DNA of 36,484 bases, from the NCBI RefSeq assembly GCF_016462415.1, contig NZ_JAEMTF010000043.1:1-36484 (forward strand). Direction: 5' to 3'. Position 1 is the stretch's first letter; the number at the start of each line of letters is the position of its first letter. The DNA is from Williamsia sp. (lineage in GTDB: Bacteria; Actinomycetota; Actinomycetes; Mycobacteriales; Mycobacteriaceae). The notes beneath the pieces are model-generated. The model ran no database searches. It had not been told where the DNA came from and saw nothing but the letters and a program-made list of their open reading frames with translations. A program made the translations under genes and the position numbers. Shown here in pieces: positions 1 to 8,438 of the stretch.

Positions 1-157
1 TCCCGGAATGGCAGAACCGCTGTCGCTTGTGCTGGTGTTTTCGCAGTGGACATCGCGTCGACCGTAGCCCGTTCGTGTGGTGGATGGGAACCGAATGGAG
101 TGGTTCACAGGATCGAAAAGACCTATCCGACACTGCAGAAAAGCGCTCTACCTCCGC

Positions 158-922
158 TTACGTGGGATGTGCAGGTGGCATCACCGGTGCGGTGAAAGAT
201 GTTTCGTCCGGTAGCAGACGCGCCAGTCCGTCACGCATGTGAGCGATCATCAGTTCATCTGCACGCGATGTGTCGCCGTCGACGATGGCCGCGACGATGT
301 CGGTGTGTTCGTCGATGCGGGCCTGTGCCGATGCGTACGTCCCGCGCATCGCGCCCAAACACATTCGCGTCTCGACGAGGATCGTCTCGTGGATGCGTGA
401 AAGCCTGGGGCTGCGGGCACATTCGACGAGCAGCGCGTGAAAACTCATGTCGGAGTCGGCGATCTCCGGGCCGTTGGGGTCGTCGGCGAACGACTGCATG
501 CGATCGATGGCCTGGTTCAGCGCTGCGATGTCGTCGGGATCGCGACGTGCGACGACCTGCGCCAGTGCAGCGCGTTCCACCGCTGAACGCGCGACGTACA
601 TGTCATTGATGTCGGCGTCGTCCATCGAGATGACGAACAGTCCGCGGTTGCGGTAGCTGACCAGCAACCCTTCCTGGGTGAGCCGCTGCATGGCCTCGCG
701 CAGCGGGCCACGACTGACCCCGAGGTCGGCGGCGAGCCCGGCCTCGGTGAGCTGGGATCCCGGCGGGAAGTCACCGGCGGCGATCGCCGTCCGCAGTTTG
801 CGCGCGATGATCGCGGGCGTCGACTCCTGGACCAGCGGTTCGAGCACACGTTTGCGCGGTGTCCCCGAGATGACGCCGCCGGTGTCGGACACCGCCGCGT
901 CGCTCACAGCGCGGTCGCTCAT
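158..922 (-). CDS. GntR-family (FCD/FadR-type) transcriptional regulator
   Basis: 254-residue DNA-binding regulator. An N-terminal winged helix-turn-helix (about residues 30-95, with the typical segment LGVSRGPLREAMQRL) is followed by an all-helical FCD ligand-binding domain rich in Asp/His/Arg. FCD regulators usually sense a carboxylic acid and repress a neighbouring catabolic operon. The ATG at 922 is chosen because it overlaps the stop of the DUF3830 gene as ATGA, giving translational coupling. A longer reading frame further upstream only shadows that gene. As the last gene of the amidase-DUF3830-gntR operon it probably controls its own operon through the palindrome at 2866-2887. The inducer is unknown. 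Confidence 0.93.
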   Translation of the reverse strand: MSDRAVSDAAVSDTGGVISGTPRKRVLEPLVQESTPAIIARKLRTAIAAGDFPPGSQLTEAGLAADLGVSRGPLREAMQRLTQEGLLVSYRNRGLFVISMDDADINDMYVARSAVERAALAQVVARRDPDDIAALNQAIDRMQSFADDPNGPEIADSDMSFHALLVECARSPRLSRIHETILVETRMCLGAMRGTYASAQARIDEHTDIVAAIVDGDTSRADELMIAHMRDGLARLLPDETSFTAPVMPPAHPT

Positions 923-1422
923 GTCTCCTCGATTCGTTCGTAGCGCAGCGTCTCCCCGCGTGCCCCACCCATCCAGATGTCGTTGCACGCGGCGGCGAAC
1001 TCGTCGAGACCCTCGACGATGGTGGCGAACACGTTGCCCGGCACCCAGCCGACGTCGCCGTTGAGCAGAAGGTTGTTGCGGCCGTAGAAGACCGCCAGGT
1101 CGACCAGCAGTCGATGTTCCCCGGCGGCGCTGCCGGTCTCGTAGCCGTAGGCCGGGTTCTCCAGCACTCCGTCGAAGGTGAAATAGCAGAGGTCGCCGGG
1201 GATGGGCGTCACGGTCGAGTTCTCCAGACCGGGTTCGGCCGGGGCGAATCCGGGTACGAGGGTGTAGATCTCGTTGCGGGCGAACTTGCCGTGGTAGACC
1301 TGCCCACCGAGGGGCAACGCATCCCACACCGCGCCCGCTGTCGTCGGCGCCTCGACATCGAGCAGGCGGGCCACGGCACTCACCTTCCGTGCAGTCAGCG
1401 TCACCCGGAGGTAGCGACTCAT
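919..1422 (-). CDS. DUF3830 family protein (cyclophilin-like fold)
   Basis: 167-residue protein matching DUF3830, a family predicted to have a cyclophilin-like fold. Visible hallmarks are an early beta strand (YLRVTLTARKVSAV), a central FARNEIYTLVP segment, and a C-terminal LVDLAVFYGRNNLLLN followed by a GNVFATI helix. The family has no established reaction; its members commonly sit beside amidases, hydantoinases and Asp/Glu racemases. It starts at an ATG overlapping the amidase stop (ATGA), and its own stop overlaps the gntR start, so the three genes are one coupled operon. A role in handling the amidase substrate or product is inference only. Confidence 0.85.
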   Translation of the reverse strand: MSRYLRVTLTARKVSAVARLLDVEAPTTAGAVWDALPLGGQVYHGKFARNEIYTLVPGFAPAEPGLENSTVTPIPGDLCYFTFDGVLENPAYGYETGSAAGEHRLLVDLAVFYGRNNLLLNGDVGWVPGNVFATIVEGLDEFAAACNDIWMGGARGETLRYERIEET

Positions 1423-2831
1423 GCCGAGACCCTTTCTCGCAGTGTCGGAACGGCGGTGACCGCCTCGACCGCGGCCGCGACGGCCAGGACCAGTGCGTCG
1501 GAGTGCCGCGGACCGACGATCTGCAGTCCGGTGGGGAGTCCGTCGACGAGGCCGTTGGGCACGGTGATCGCGGGCTGGCCGGTCAGATTGAAGGGGTAGG
1601 TGTACGGCGTCCACGATGTCCAGTCCGGATCGGCGCCCTCGGGCGAATCGCGACCGGCCTCGATGGCCACCGTCGGCATCGAAGGAGTGAGAAGAATGTC
1701 ATGGGTCTCGTGGAACAGCCCCATCCGCCGCCCGAGGTCCATCCGTACCGCCGTGGCGGCGATGTAGTCCGCGGCCGAGAAGTCCCGGTGTCGGTCCAGC
1801 GCTGCGGCGAGGTTGGGGTCGATGCGCTCGAGAGCACCCGGACCGTACGAATCCACCACGGTCGCAGCACCACTGAACCACAGCACGTGGTACGCCCACA
1901 CCGGGTCCGACATCTCCAGGTCGACCTCCTCGACCGTGGCGCCGAGGTCGGCGGCAGCCGCGATCGACGCCAGGAAGCGCTCGCGCACAGCGGGATCGGT
2001 CGTGCCGTATCCCATGTCGGAGCTGTAGGCGACCCGCAGACCGGACAGCGATCCACCGGCGAATCGCTGTGCCGCGGAACTGAAGTCCTCGGTGGCGGCC
2101 GGCAGCGCCCACCAGTCGCGCGCATCGGATCCGGAGATGACGGTCAACATCTCGGCGACGTCGCCGACCGTGCGCGCCATCGGTCCGACGTGCGCCAACG
2201 TCCCGAAGGGGCTGGCGGGGTAGATGGGTACCCGACCGTGGGTCGGCTTGAACCCGACGACACCGCAGAACGCGGCGGGGATACGGATCGAGCCGCCGCC
2301 GTCGGTCCCCACCGACAACGCTCCCAGGCCGGCGGCCAGTGACGCCGCGCTACCGCCGCTGGAGCCACCGGAGGTACGGGAGTGGTCCCACGGATTGCGG
2401 GTGACTCCGGTGCGCGGGCTGTCGGTGACACCCTTCCAGCCGAACTCAGGTGAGGTCACCTTGCCGACGAGGACGGCACCGGCCTCGCGCAACCTGGCGA
2501 CCGCGGGTGAGTCCTCGGTCCATTCGCTGCTGTCGGGGTCGATGAGCATCGACCCCCGCAGCGTCGGCCAGCCCGCCGTGTAGAGCAGGTCCTTGATGGT
2601 GACCGGGACACCGTCGAGCGGACCGATCGGCGTCCCGTCGGCGTGGCGCTGCGCCGATGCGCGCGCCGCGGTCAGGGCAGAATCGGGGTCGACCAGGCAG
2701 AAGGCGTTGATCGCGGGGTCGTGCTCGTCGATCCCCGCCAGGACGTCGGCGGTTGCCTCCACAGGGGACAGCTCACCGGCGGCGTAGCCGCGTGACAACT
2801 CACGCGCGCTCAACCACCGGGGCGACGTCAT
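1419..2831 (-). CDS. Amidase (amidase-signature family)
   Basis: 470-residue cytosolic amidohydrolase of the amidase-signature family, which hydrolyses carboxamides to acid plus ammonia through a Ser-cisSer-Lys triad. The triad is visible as Lys80 (VTIKDLLYTAG), cis-Ser157 (SGGSSGGSA) and nucleophile Ser181 (TDGGGSIRIPA), with the expected 24-residue spacing between the two serines. Length is normal for the family. It is the first gene of the operon with DUF3830 and gntR. Its ATG lies 35 bases from a perfect 22-bp palindrome in the divergent intergenic region. The substrate cannot be read from sequence. A second amidase with the same triad lies at 3726-5159. Confidence 0.93.
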   Translation of the reverse strand: MTSPRWLSARELSRGYAAGELSPVEATADVLAGIDEHDPAINAFCLVDPDSALTAARASAQRHADGTPIGPLDGVPVTIKDLLYTAGWPTLRGSMLIDPDSSEWTEDSPAVARLREAGAVLVGKVTSPEFGWKGVTDSPRTGVTRNPWDHSRTSGGSSGGSAASLAAGLGALSVGTDGGGSIRIPAAFCGVVGFKPTHGRVPIYPASPFGTLAHVGPMARTVGDVAEMLTVISGSDARDWWALPAATEDFSSAAQRFAGGSLSGLRVAYSSDMGYGTTDPAVRERFLASIAAAADLGATVEEVDLEMSDPVWAYHVLWFSGAATVVDSYGPGALERIDPNLAAALDRHRDFSAADYIAATAVRMDLGRRMGLFHETHDILLTPSMPTVAIEAGRDSPEGADPDWTSWTPYTYPFNLTGQPAITVPNGLVDGLPTGLQIVGPRHSDALVLAVAAAVEAVTAVPTLRERVSA

Positions 2832-2865
2832 CGATGATTCCTCCGCAAGAAGTAGGGTCCGCTTT

Positions 2866-2887
2866 GGTAGATTGTCGACAATCTACC
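2866..2887. promoter_or_regulatory. Perfect 22-bp palindrome, probable GntR operator
   Basis: Each arm reads GGTAGATTGTC and the two arms are exact reverse complements with no spacer. The core TTGTCGACAA fits the TTGT-N2-ACAA style of sites bound by FCD-type GntR regulators. It lies in the 128-bp gap between the divergent amidase (2831, minus) and racemase-family gene (2960, plus), so one bound dimer could control both transcripts. Assignment to the gntR at 158-922 is inferred from proximity and core type. Confidence 0.7.
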
Positions 2888-2959
2888 TCGGTGACCGTAC
2901 CGGGTGCCACCGGTTCGATCCATCGGCCCGGGATGAGTTCGCCATGGAGGTGCGACGAC

Positions 2960-3682
2960 ATGGGAGTTCGCGTCGGGATGCTCTACCCCGGATCGAGCGC
3001 GGAGGACGAGTACCCCCGGCTCGAACGCCTCCTCGGCGACGGAGTCGAACTCCCCGTCGTCATCACCAGTGTCGGCGTGGACGCCCACGAGGTCGCCGCA
3101 CTGCTCGACCTGGGACGGAGCGAGCGGCTGTTGACCGGCGCACGGGCCCTCATCGCCGACGCGGCGCGCCCAGACGCGGTGATGTGGGCGTGCACCTCGG
3201 GCAGCTTTGTCTTCGGCTGGGACGGCGCGCACCGACAGGCCGCCGAGATCGCCGACGACCTCGGGGTCCCCGCCGGTTCCACCTCGATCGCCTTCGTCGC
3301 CGCGTGTCGGGCGCTCGGACTCGAGAAGGTCGCGGTCGCGGCCACCTATCCCCACGACGTGTCGCGTCACTTCGTAGAGTTCCTGGCCCACGGAGGCATC
3401 GGGGTGACCGAGCTGGTGTCGCACGACATCCCGACCGCCGAACTCGCCGGCGAGCTGGGCCATGACGAGGTGCTCGAGTTGGCCCGCAGCAACGACTCGT
3501 CCGCCGCGCAGGCGGTTCTGATCCCGGACACGGCGCTGCACACCGTCGCGTGGATCGACGAGCTGGAGACGCTGCTGGGCAAACCGGTGCTGACCGCCAA
3601 TCAGGTGACCGCCTGGTACGGCCTCCGGTTGACCGGTGCGCGCGTGACCTGCCCTGGTCTGGGGTCGCTGTTCCGACGGTGA
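2960..3682 (+). CDS. Asp/Glu racemase / maleate isomerase-family protein lacking second Cys
   Basis: 240-residue member of the Asp/Glu/hydantoin racemase superfamily (maleate isomerase and arylmalonate decarboxylase branch). The first catalytic cysteine is present (Cys78, MWACTSGSF). The C-terminal PVLTANQVTAW motif typical of the branch is also present. At the position of the second catalytic cysteine, where the paralogue at 5175-5930 has SCTNLPT, this protein has PDTALHT (Asp190). The chemistry may therefore differ from a two-cysteine isomerase. The ATG at 2960 is preferred over an in-frame ATG at 2933 because GGAGG ends 9 bases before it. It is cotranscribed with the amidase 43 bases downstream and probably shares the palindromic operator. 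Confidence 0.85.
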   Translation: MGVRVGMLYPGSSAEDEYPRLERLLGDGVELPVVITSVGVDAHEVAALLDLGRSERLLTGARALIADAARPDAVMWACTSGSFVFGWDGAHRQAAEIADDLGVPAGSTSIAFVAACRALGLEKVAVAATYPHDVSRHFVEFLAHGGIGVTELVSHDIPTAELAGELGHDEVLELARSNDSSAAQAVLIPDTALHTVAWIDELETLLGKPVLTANQVTAWYGLRLTGARVTCPGLGSLFRR

Positions 3683-3725
3683 CGTCGCCGCGGTGGAACG
3701 TTCGTGTACCGCTACAGTCGATCGG

Positions 3726-5159
3726 ATGACGACCGAAGCGAGCCGGGTCCACGCCTTCACCGACGATGCACTGGGCGATCTCGATGCCACCGGCGTCGCC
3801 GCCGCGATCGCCTCGGGCGACATCAGCTCGGCCGACGCCGTCGACGCGGCCATCGCCCGTGCCGACGCCGTGAACGATCGGATCAATGCGATCCAGACCC
3901 CCGACTTCGACCGGGCCCGCGGATTCGCACGGAGCCCCGGTGCCGGGGTCTTCGCCGGCGTGCCGACCTTCGTCAAGGACAACACCGACGTCGCCGGGCT
4001 CCCCACCGACCAGGGCTCACTGGCGATCAACGCGACACCCGCGCCGCGCAACGCCGGCTTCACCGATCAGTTCCTGTCCACCGGGATGATCAACCTCGGC
4101 AAGTCGACGCTGCCGGAGTTCGGGTTCAACGCCAGCACCGAGTACGAGACGTTGCCCCCGACCCGGAACCCCTGGCACACCGGCCATTCCAGCGGTGCGT
4201 CGTCGGGTGGATCGGCGGCACTGGTGGCCGCGGGCGTGGTGCCGATCGCCCACGCCAACGACGGCGGCGGGTCGATCAGGATCCCGGCCGCGGCGTGCGG
4301 ACTGGTGGGACTGAAGATGACCCGCGGTCGCGAGATCATCGACGCCCACGCCGCCGACCTGCCGGTCAACATCATCTCGAACGGTGTCGTGACGCGATCG
4401 GTGCGCGACACCGCCACCTTCGTTGCCCAGATCGAGAGGTACCGGTCGGTCGAGCACCTCGCGCCGGTGGGCCTGGTCGAGGGGCCGGGAACGCGGCGAC
4501 TGCGGATCGGTGTGGTCGACCGGTCGCTGCCGGACACCCCGGTCGATGCCGAGACGCAGGCCGCGGTGCGCGAGACCGCCCGAGTCCTCGCCGACCTCGG
4601 GCACGACGTCACCGAGATCGGATTGCCGTTGTCGGAGAAAGACCTCGAGGCGTTTCGACAGGACTTCGAGCACTACTGGGCGCTGATGGGGTTCTCGATC
4701 CAGAAGTTCGGCAAACGCGTGATGGGCCCGGGATTCGATCCGACGAAGACCGACGCGCTGACCCAGGGGTTGTCGCGGATGTTCATCCGGCACTTCTGGC
4801 GGACCCCGCAGGCGATCTGGCGCCTGCGACAGTCCGAGGCCAAACACCACAGGGCCTTCGCCGATGTCGACCTGATGGTGTCACCGGTCGTCGCGCACAC
4901 GACACCCGAGATCGGACATCTCTCTCCCGCCAACGGTTTCGACGTCCTGTTCCCCCGCCTGCTCGCCTACGTGAGCTTCACACCGCTCAACAACGCGACC
5001 GGCGGACCGGCGATCTCGCTGCCGACCGGACGTACCGGCACGGGGCTGCCCATCGGGGTGCAGCTCGCCGCCGACCACGGCGACGAGGCCACGATGCTCG
5101 AGGTGGCCTTCGAACTCGAGGCCGCGACGCCCTTCCGCCGGATCCAGGACGCCGACTGA
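3726..5159 (+). CDS. Amidase (amidase-signature family)
   Basis: 477-residue amidase-signature hydrolase. Lys84 (TFVKDNTDVAG), cis-Ser159 (SSGASSGGSAA) and Ser183 (NDGGGSIRIPA) form the triad, again with 24-residue serine spacing. It is clearly diverged from the amidase at 1419-2831 (for example PTRNPWHTGHSSG versus VTRNPWDHSRTSG), so this is not a recent duplication. The start at 3726 avoids an upstream in-frame ATG at 3693 that would add 11 residues with no family resemblance. It lies 43 bases after the racemase-family gene and is convergent with the second racemase-family gene. It probably acts on an amide produced or consumed in the same pathway; the substrate is unknown. Confidence 0.92.
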   Translation: MTTEASRVHAFTDDALGDLDATGVAAAIASGDISSADAVDAAIARADAVNDRINAIQTPDFDRARGFARSPGAGVFAGVPTFVKDNTDVAGLPTDQGSLAINATPAPRNAGFTDQFLSTGMINLGKSTLPEFGFNASTEYETLPPTRNPWHTGHSSGASSGGSAALVAAGVVPIAHANDGGGSIRIPAAACGLVGLKMTRGREIIDAHAADLPVNIISNGVVTRSVRDTATFVAQIERYRSVEHLAPVGLVEGPGTRRLRIGVVDRSLPDTPVDAETQAAVRETARVLADLGHDVTEIGLPLSEKDLEAFRQDFEHYWALMGFSIQKFGKRVMGPGFDPTKTDALTQGLSRMFIRHFWRTPQAIWRLRQSEAKHHRAFADVDLMVSPVVAHTTPEIGHLSPANGFDVLFPRLLAYVSFTPLNNATGGPAISLPTGRTGTGLPIGVQLAADHGDEATMLEVAFELEAATPFRRIQDAD

Positions 5160-5174
5160 GGCGTTCGGCGCCGG

Positions 5175-5930
5175 TCAGGCGGCCGACCCCCGGGCGAACA
5201 ATGACTGCTCGGCAAACGTGTACCCCGTTGCGACGGTGGGGCGTTCGGAGACGCGGACCGCATCCTGCAGGCTCGCCCACGCCGTGACCTGGTTGGCCGA
5301 GAGCACCGGCTTGCCCAGTTCGTGCTCCAGCATCGCCAACACGTCGTAGGTCGGCAGGTTGGTGCACGAGACGAAGACCGCGTCCGCGTCGTCGGAATCG
5401 GCAGCGCGGATCAGATCGCAGGTGACGCCGTACGGGATGGTCCAGATGTCGTGGTCGCGACCCAGCCCGGCCTGGCTGACCACCGAGCGGCCCGACTCCG
5501 CGAGGTAGTCGCACAGGAGATCGGTCAACGCCGTCACATACGGCGTCGCCACCGCGATGCGACCGAGATCCATCGCATCCAGCGCCCGCAGCAGCGCCTC
5601 GGAGGTGGTGACGGCCGCGGGCGCACCGGCCATCCGCATACAGGTCGAGATGGCGCTCGCGCCGGCCATGCCGCGGACGAAACTGCCCGACGCGCAGGCA
5701 TATCCGACCGCCGACGGGCGGACCGCCATCACCGATCGCACGGCCTGGTCGATGGTCGCGTGATCGGCCAGTTCCGAGCACAGTTCGACGTCGACCGGAT
5801 GCGGCAGATACGGGGTCCGGGTGATGTGCAGCGAGACGGAGTCGGGCATCCACCGCCACAGCTCACGGTCGAGGGCCATGTCGAAGGGACACACCATCCC
5901 GATGCCGATCTGACCCACCTCGTCCGTCAT
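5175..5930 (-). CDS. Maleate isomerase / Asp-Glu racemase-family protein
   Basis: 251-residue protein of the maleate isomerase/arylmalonate decarboxylase branch. It has both catalytic cysteines: Cys79 (GYACASGSF) and Cys189 (VFVSCTNLPT), then the conserved PVLSANQVTAW segment. Two-cysteine members catalyse cis-trans isomerisation or racemisation at a carbon next to a carboxylate without cofactor. It ends 15 bases from the stop of the convergent amidase and starts at the ATG at 5930. With the one-cysteine paralogue and two amidases nearby it suggests breakdown of an amide of an unsaturated or substituted dicarboxylate, for example a maleamate- or malonamide-type compound. That is inference; no other pathway enzyme is visible. 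Confidence 0.88.
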   Translation of the reverse strand: MTDEVGQIGIGMVCPFDMALDRELWRWMPDSVSLHITRTPYLPHPVDVELCSELADHATIDQAVRSVMAVRPSAVGYACASGSFVRGMAGASAISTCMRMAGAPAAVTTSEALLRALDAMDLGRIAVATPYVTALTDLLCDYLAESGRSVVSQAGLGRDHDIWTIPYGVTCDLIRAADSDDADAVFVSCTNLPTYDVLAMLEHELGKPVLSANQVTAWASLQDAVRVSERPTVATGYTFAEQSLFARGSAA

Positions 5931-6060
5931 GTGCCGATGATGACACGTGACGGCGACCGCGACAACAGCTACATCGCCGCAGGTGACGGGCTGTTCTCGA
6001 CGGGCTCGGGGTCGTTGCGGTCAGCGCAACTCGGCCGGTCGGACTCCGGTGCGGCGCGGT

Positions 6061-6945
6061 CTATTTCTTGGTGGTGCCCGGCAGCATCCCCGAATCGATG
6101 ATCGGCTTGACGTACCGCTTCGACTCGGCGATGAGGTCGTCGAAATCCGACAGCCCGGCCCATGCAGCGGCCGCGGCGTCGTCGGTGAGATGCTCGACCT
6201 CGCCGTACAGTTCGGCTCCGGTGGCGCTCAGCGTCTCACCCTCGGCGGTCCTCTCGACGAGACCGCGGGTGGCCAGGGCGTCGGCGGCGACATCCCACTG
6301 CTCGTCCGACCAGCCGCGCGTGATCTGCGACATCTTCTTGCCGAGACCCCGTTTGCGGACGGTCGGATCGGGATGGCGCGCCTCGTGGAACACCACGGCC
6401 TCGAGGCGGTCGAATCCCGCACCGACGAGCGCGGCGATGTGGCCGTCGCCGCGCCACTCCCGCAGGATCGCCGTGGCGTGCCACAACCGGAGGTGCGGCG
6501 TGTCCGGCGCCGCCGACTCGACCCAGGCCGACGCGAGTGTGCGACCCGCGTACGAGACCGAGGCGCCGATGTCGTAGAAGCGGTCGGCGAGGGTCGACAG
6601 CTCCGGGTCGTCGATCCGCTCGCCCAGCGCGACGGTCAGCACCTCGTCGAGCATCTGGAACCGACGATCGATGATCTTGTCCAGGCCGTACGCCTTCGAC
6701 GCGGTCCACCCGGGATCGATGACCGATGGGCTGAAGTTGAAGAACGCCGCCGACACCACCGACGGCACGCACTCACCGAGCGGGGCGCCGCGCGCACCGA
6801 CGTACCAGGCGTAGGCATCGAGCCCGGTGTCCTCCTGTGCCTGCTGCAGTCCCGAATTGAAGTACGCCAGCACATTCATCGGCTCGAGGGTCTGGTAGGC
6901 GATGCGGGCACGACCACGCGCCTGGTCATCGAATCGGTACGTCAC
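6061..6945 (-). CDS. SCO6745 family protein
   Basis: 294-residue actinobacterial protein of the SCO6745 family, recognised by the ARIAYQTLEPMNVLAYFN start and an alternating helical architecture ending in a winged-helix-like segment (GWSDEQWDVAADALATRGLV). Members are widespread and of unknown function; the predicted helix-turn-helix has led to suggestions of a regulatory role. The GTG at 6945 is taken as start because the homologous region begins just after it (TYRFDDQARGRARIAY). A further upstream reading frame to 7089 has low-complexity, Trp/Arg-rich sequence and overlaps the divergent permease. It may be a bystander to the catabolic genes on its left. Confidence 0.8.
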   Translation of the reverse strand: MTYRFDDQARGRARIAYQTLEPMNVLAYFNSGLQQAQEDTGLDAYAWYVGARGAPLGECVPSVVSAAFFNFSPSVIDPGWTASKAYGLDKIIDRRFQMLDEVLTVALGERIDDPELSTLADRFYDIGASVSYAGRTLASAWVESAAPDTPHLRLWHATAILREWRGDGHIAALVGAGFDRLEAVVFHEARHPDPTVRKRGLGKKMSQITRGWSDEQWDVAADALATRGLVERTAEGETLSATGAELYGEVEHLTDDAAAAAWAGLSDFDDLIAESKRYVKPIIDSGMLPGTTKK

Positions 6946-7037
6946 GCGCCTCACTGTGCCAGAGTGATTTCTCGCGAGCGTGTGGAACCACCGCCGAGCG
7001 CACCCGAGACGATCACCGACCACGTGATGAGGGGCCC

Positions 7038-8438
7038 ATGACCACCACCAAGAGCGAGCCCGGTTCACTCGGAGCCAGCCTGAAGCCACGACACATCACC
7101 ATGATCTCCATCGCGGGGGTCATCGGTGCCGGTCTCTTCGTCGGATCCGCCACCGCGATCGAGGCCGCCGGACCCGCGGTCATCATCTCCTACGCACTCG
7201 CGGGAACGCTGGTCGTCTTCGTGATGCGGATGCTCGGCGAGATGGCCACCGCCAACCCCGACACCGGGTCGTTCTCGGTCTACTCCGAACGGGCCATGGG
7301 CCGCTGGGCCGGCTTCTCCGTCGGGTGGTTGTACTGGTGGTTCTGGGTCCTGGTGATACCGGTCGAGGCGACCGCCGCGGCGTCCATCCTCAGCCGGGTG
7401 ATCGGCAGCGAGCAGTGGGTGTGGGCGCTGGCCGTCACACTGCTGCTGACGGCGACCAACCTCGCCAGCGTCGGCAACTACGGCGAGTTCGAGTTCTGGT
7501 TCGCCCTCATCAAAGTCGTTGCCATCGTTGCCTTCATCGTCATCGGCGTACTGGCCATCGTGGGCGTATTCCCGGGCTCGGACGTGAGCGGGGTGAGCAA
7601 GCTCTGGGAACCCGACGGCTTCCTGCCCAACGGGTTCGGCGCGGTGATCGCAGCGATGCTCACCACCATGTTCTCGTTCATGGGCTCGGAGATCGTCACC
7701 ATCGCCGCCGCGGAGTCCCCCGACCCCGCCAAGGGCATCAGCAAAGCCGTCAACTCCGTGATCTGGCGGATCTTCCTGTTCTACATCGGCTCGATCTTCG
7801 TCGTGGTGGCACTGGTGCCCTACGACAGGCTCGACGACGGCTCGTACCAGACGGTGTTGCAGGCCATCGGGATTCCGGGTTCTGCGCGCATCATGGACAT
7901 CGTCGTCCTGACCGCGGTCGCGTCGTGTCTCAACTCGGCGCTCTACACCGCCTCGCGGATGCTGTTCTCGCTCGGTGCGCGCGGCGACGCGCCCTCGGTG
8001 GTCCGTCGACTCACCGGCAACGGCGTCCCGTGGGTCGCCGTCATCGCGTCGATGGTGCTCGGATTCCTCGCGGTCGTCGGCAATTACGTGTTGCCCGACA
8101 AGATCTTCGGATATCTGCTGGCCACGAGTGGCGCGGTGGCTCTGTTCATCTACCTCGCGATCGCCGTCAGCCAGCTGAGGCTGGGCCGGTCGATGCGTGC
8201 CTCCGGCGAGACACCGCCGGTACGGATGTGGCTGTTCCCGTATGCGACATCGGCGGTCATCGTGTTCATCGTCGTGGTGCTGGTCCTGATGGCCTTCGAC
8301 GAGAACCAGCAGCAGGCCATCTCGTTCTCGGTCGCGCTGGCCGTGATCATCGTCGCGATCGGCATCTACCGACAGCGCACGTTGGGCAGCTCGAACGCCG
8401 CGGGCGACTCGACCACCGAGAAGGATTCGATTGTCTGA
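7038..8438 (+). CDS. Amino acid permease (APC superfamily, GABA permease-like)
   Basis: 466-residue integral membrane transporter with about 12 hydrophobic segments. The N-terminal sequence (KPRHITMISIAGVIGAGLFVGS) and the following SYALAGTLVVFVMRMLGEMA place it in the amino-acid transporter family of the APC superfamily, close to gamma-aminobutyrate and aromatic amino-acid permeases that import by proton symport. A GAGGGG ribosome-binding sequence precedes the ATG by a few bases. The 3' end overlaps the TTG start of the dihydroxyacetone-kinase gene by 8 bases, so the two are one operon. Pairing an amino-acid-type permease with a DhaKL kinase is unusual and may mean the true substrate is not a standard amino acid. 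Confidence 0.92.
   Translation: MTTTKSEPGSLGASLKPRHITMISIAGVIGAGLFVGSATAIEAAGPAVIISYALAGTLVVFVMRMLGEMATANPDTGSFSVYSERAMGRWAGFSVGWLYWWFWVLVIPVEATAAASILSRVIGSEQWVWALAVTLLLTATNLASVGNYGEFEFWFALIKVVAIVAFIVIGVLAIVGVFPGSDVSGVSKLWEPDGFLPNGFGAVIAAMLTTMFSFMGSEIVTIAAAESPDPAKGISKAVNSVIWRIFLFYIGSIFVVVALVPYDRLDDGSYQTVLQAIGIPGSARIMDIVVLTAVASCLNSALYTASRMLFSLGARGDAPSVVRRLTGNGVPWVAVIASMVLGFLAVVGNYVLPDKIFGYLLATSGAVALFIYLAIAVSQLRLGRSMRASGETPPVRMWLFPYATSAVIVFIVVVLVLMAFDENQQQAISFSVALAVIIVAIGIYRQRTLGSSNAAGDSTTEKDSIV

Noticed and set aside
1-157. Left edge, including a 71-codon open frame at 27-242
   Set aside because: No ribosome-binding site, no recognisable family, and it runs into the gntR gene on the other strand.
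158-1327. A long N-terminal extension of the GntR regulator
   Set aside because: Residues before the ATG at 922 are an Arg-rich shadow of the DUF3830 gene.
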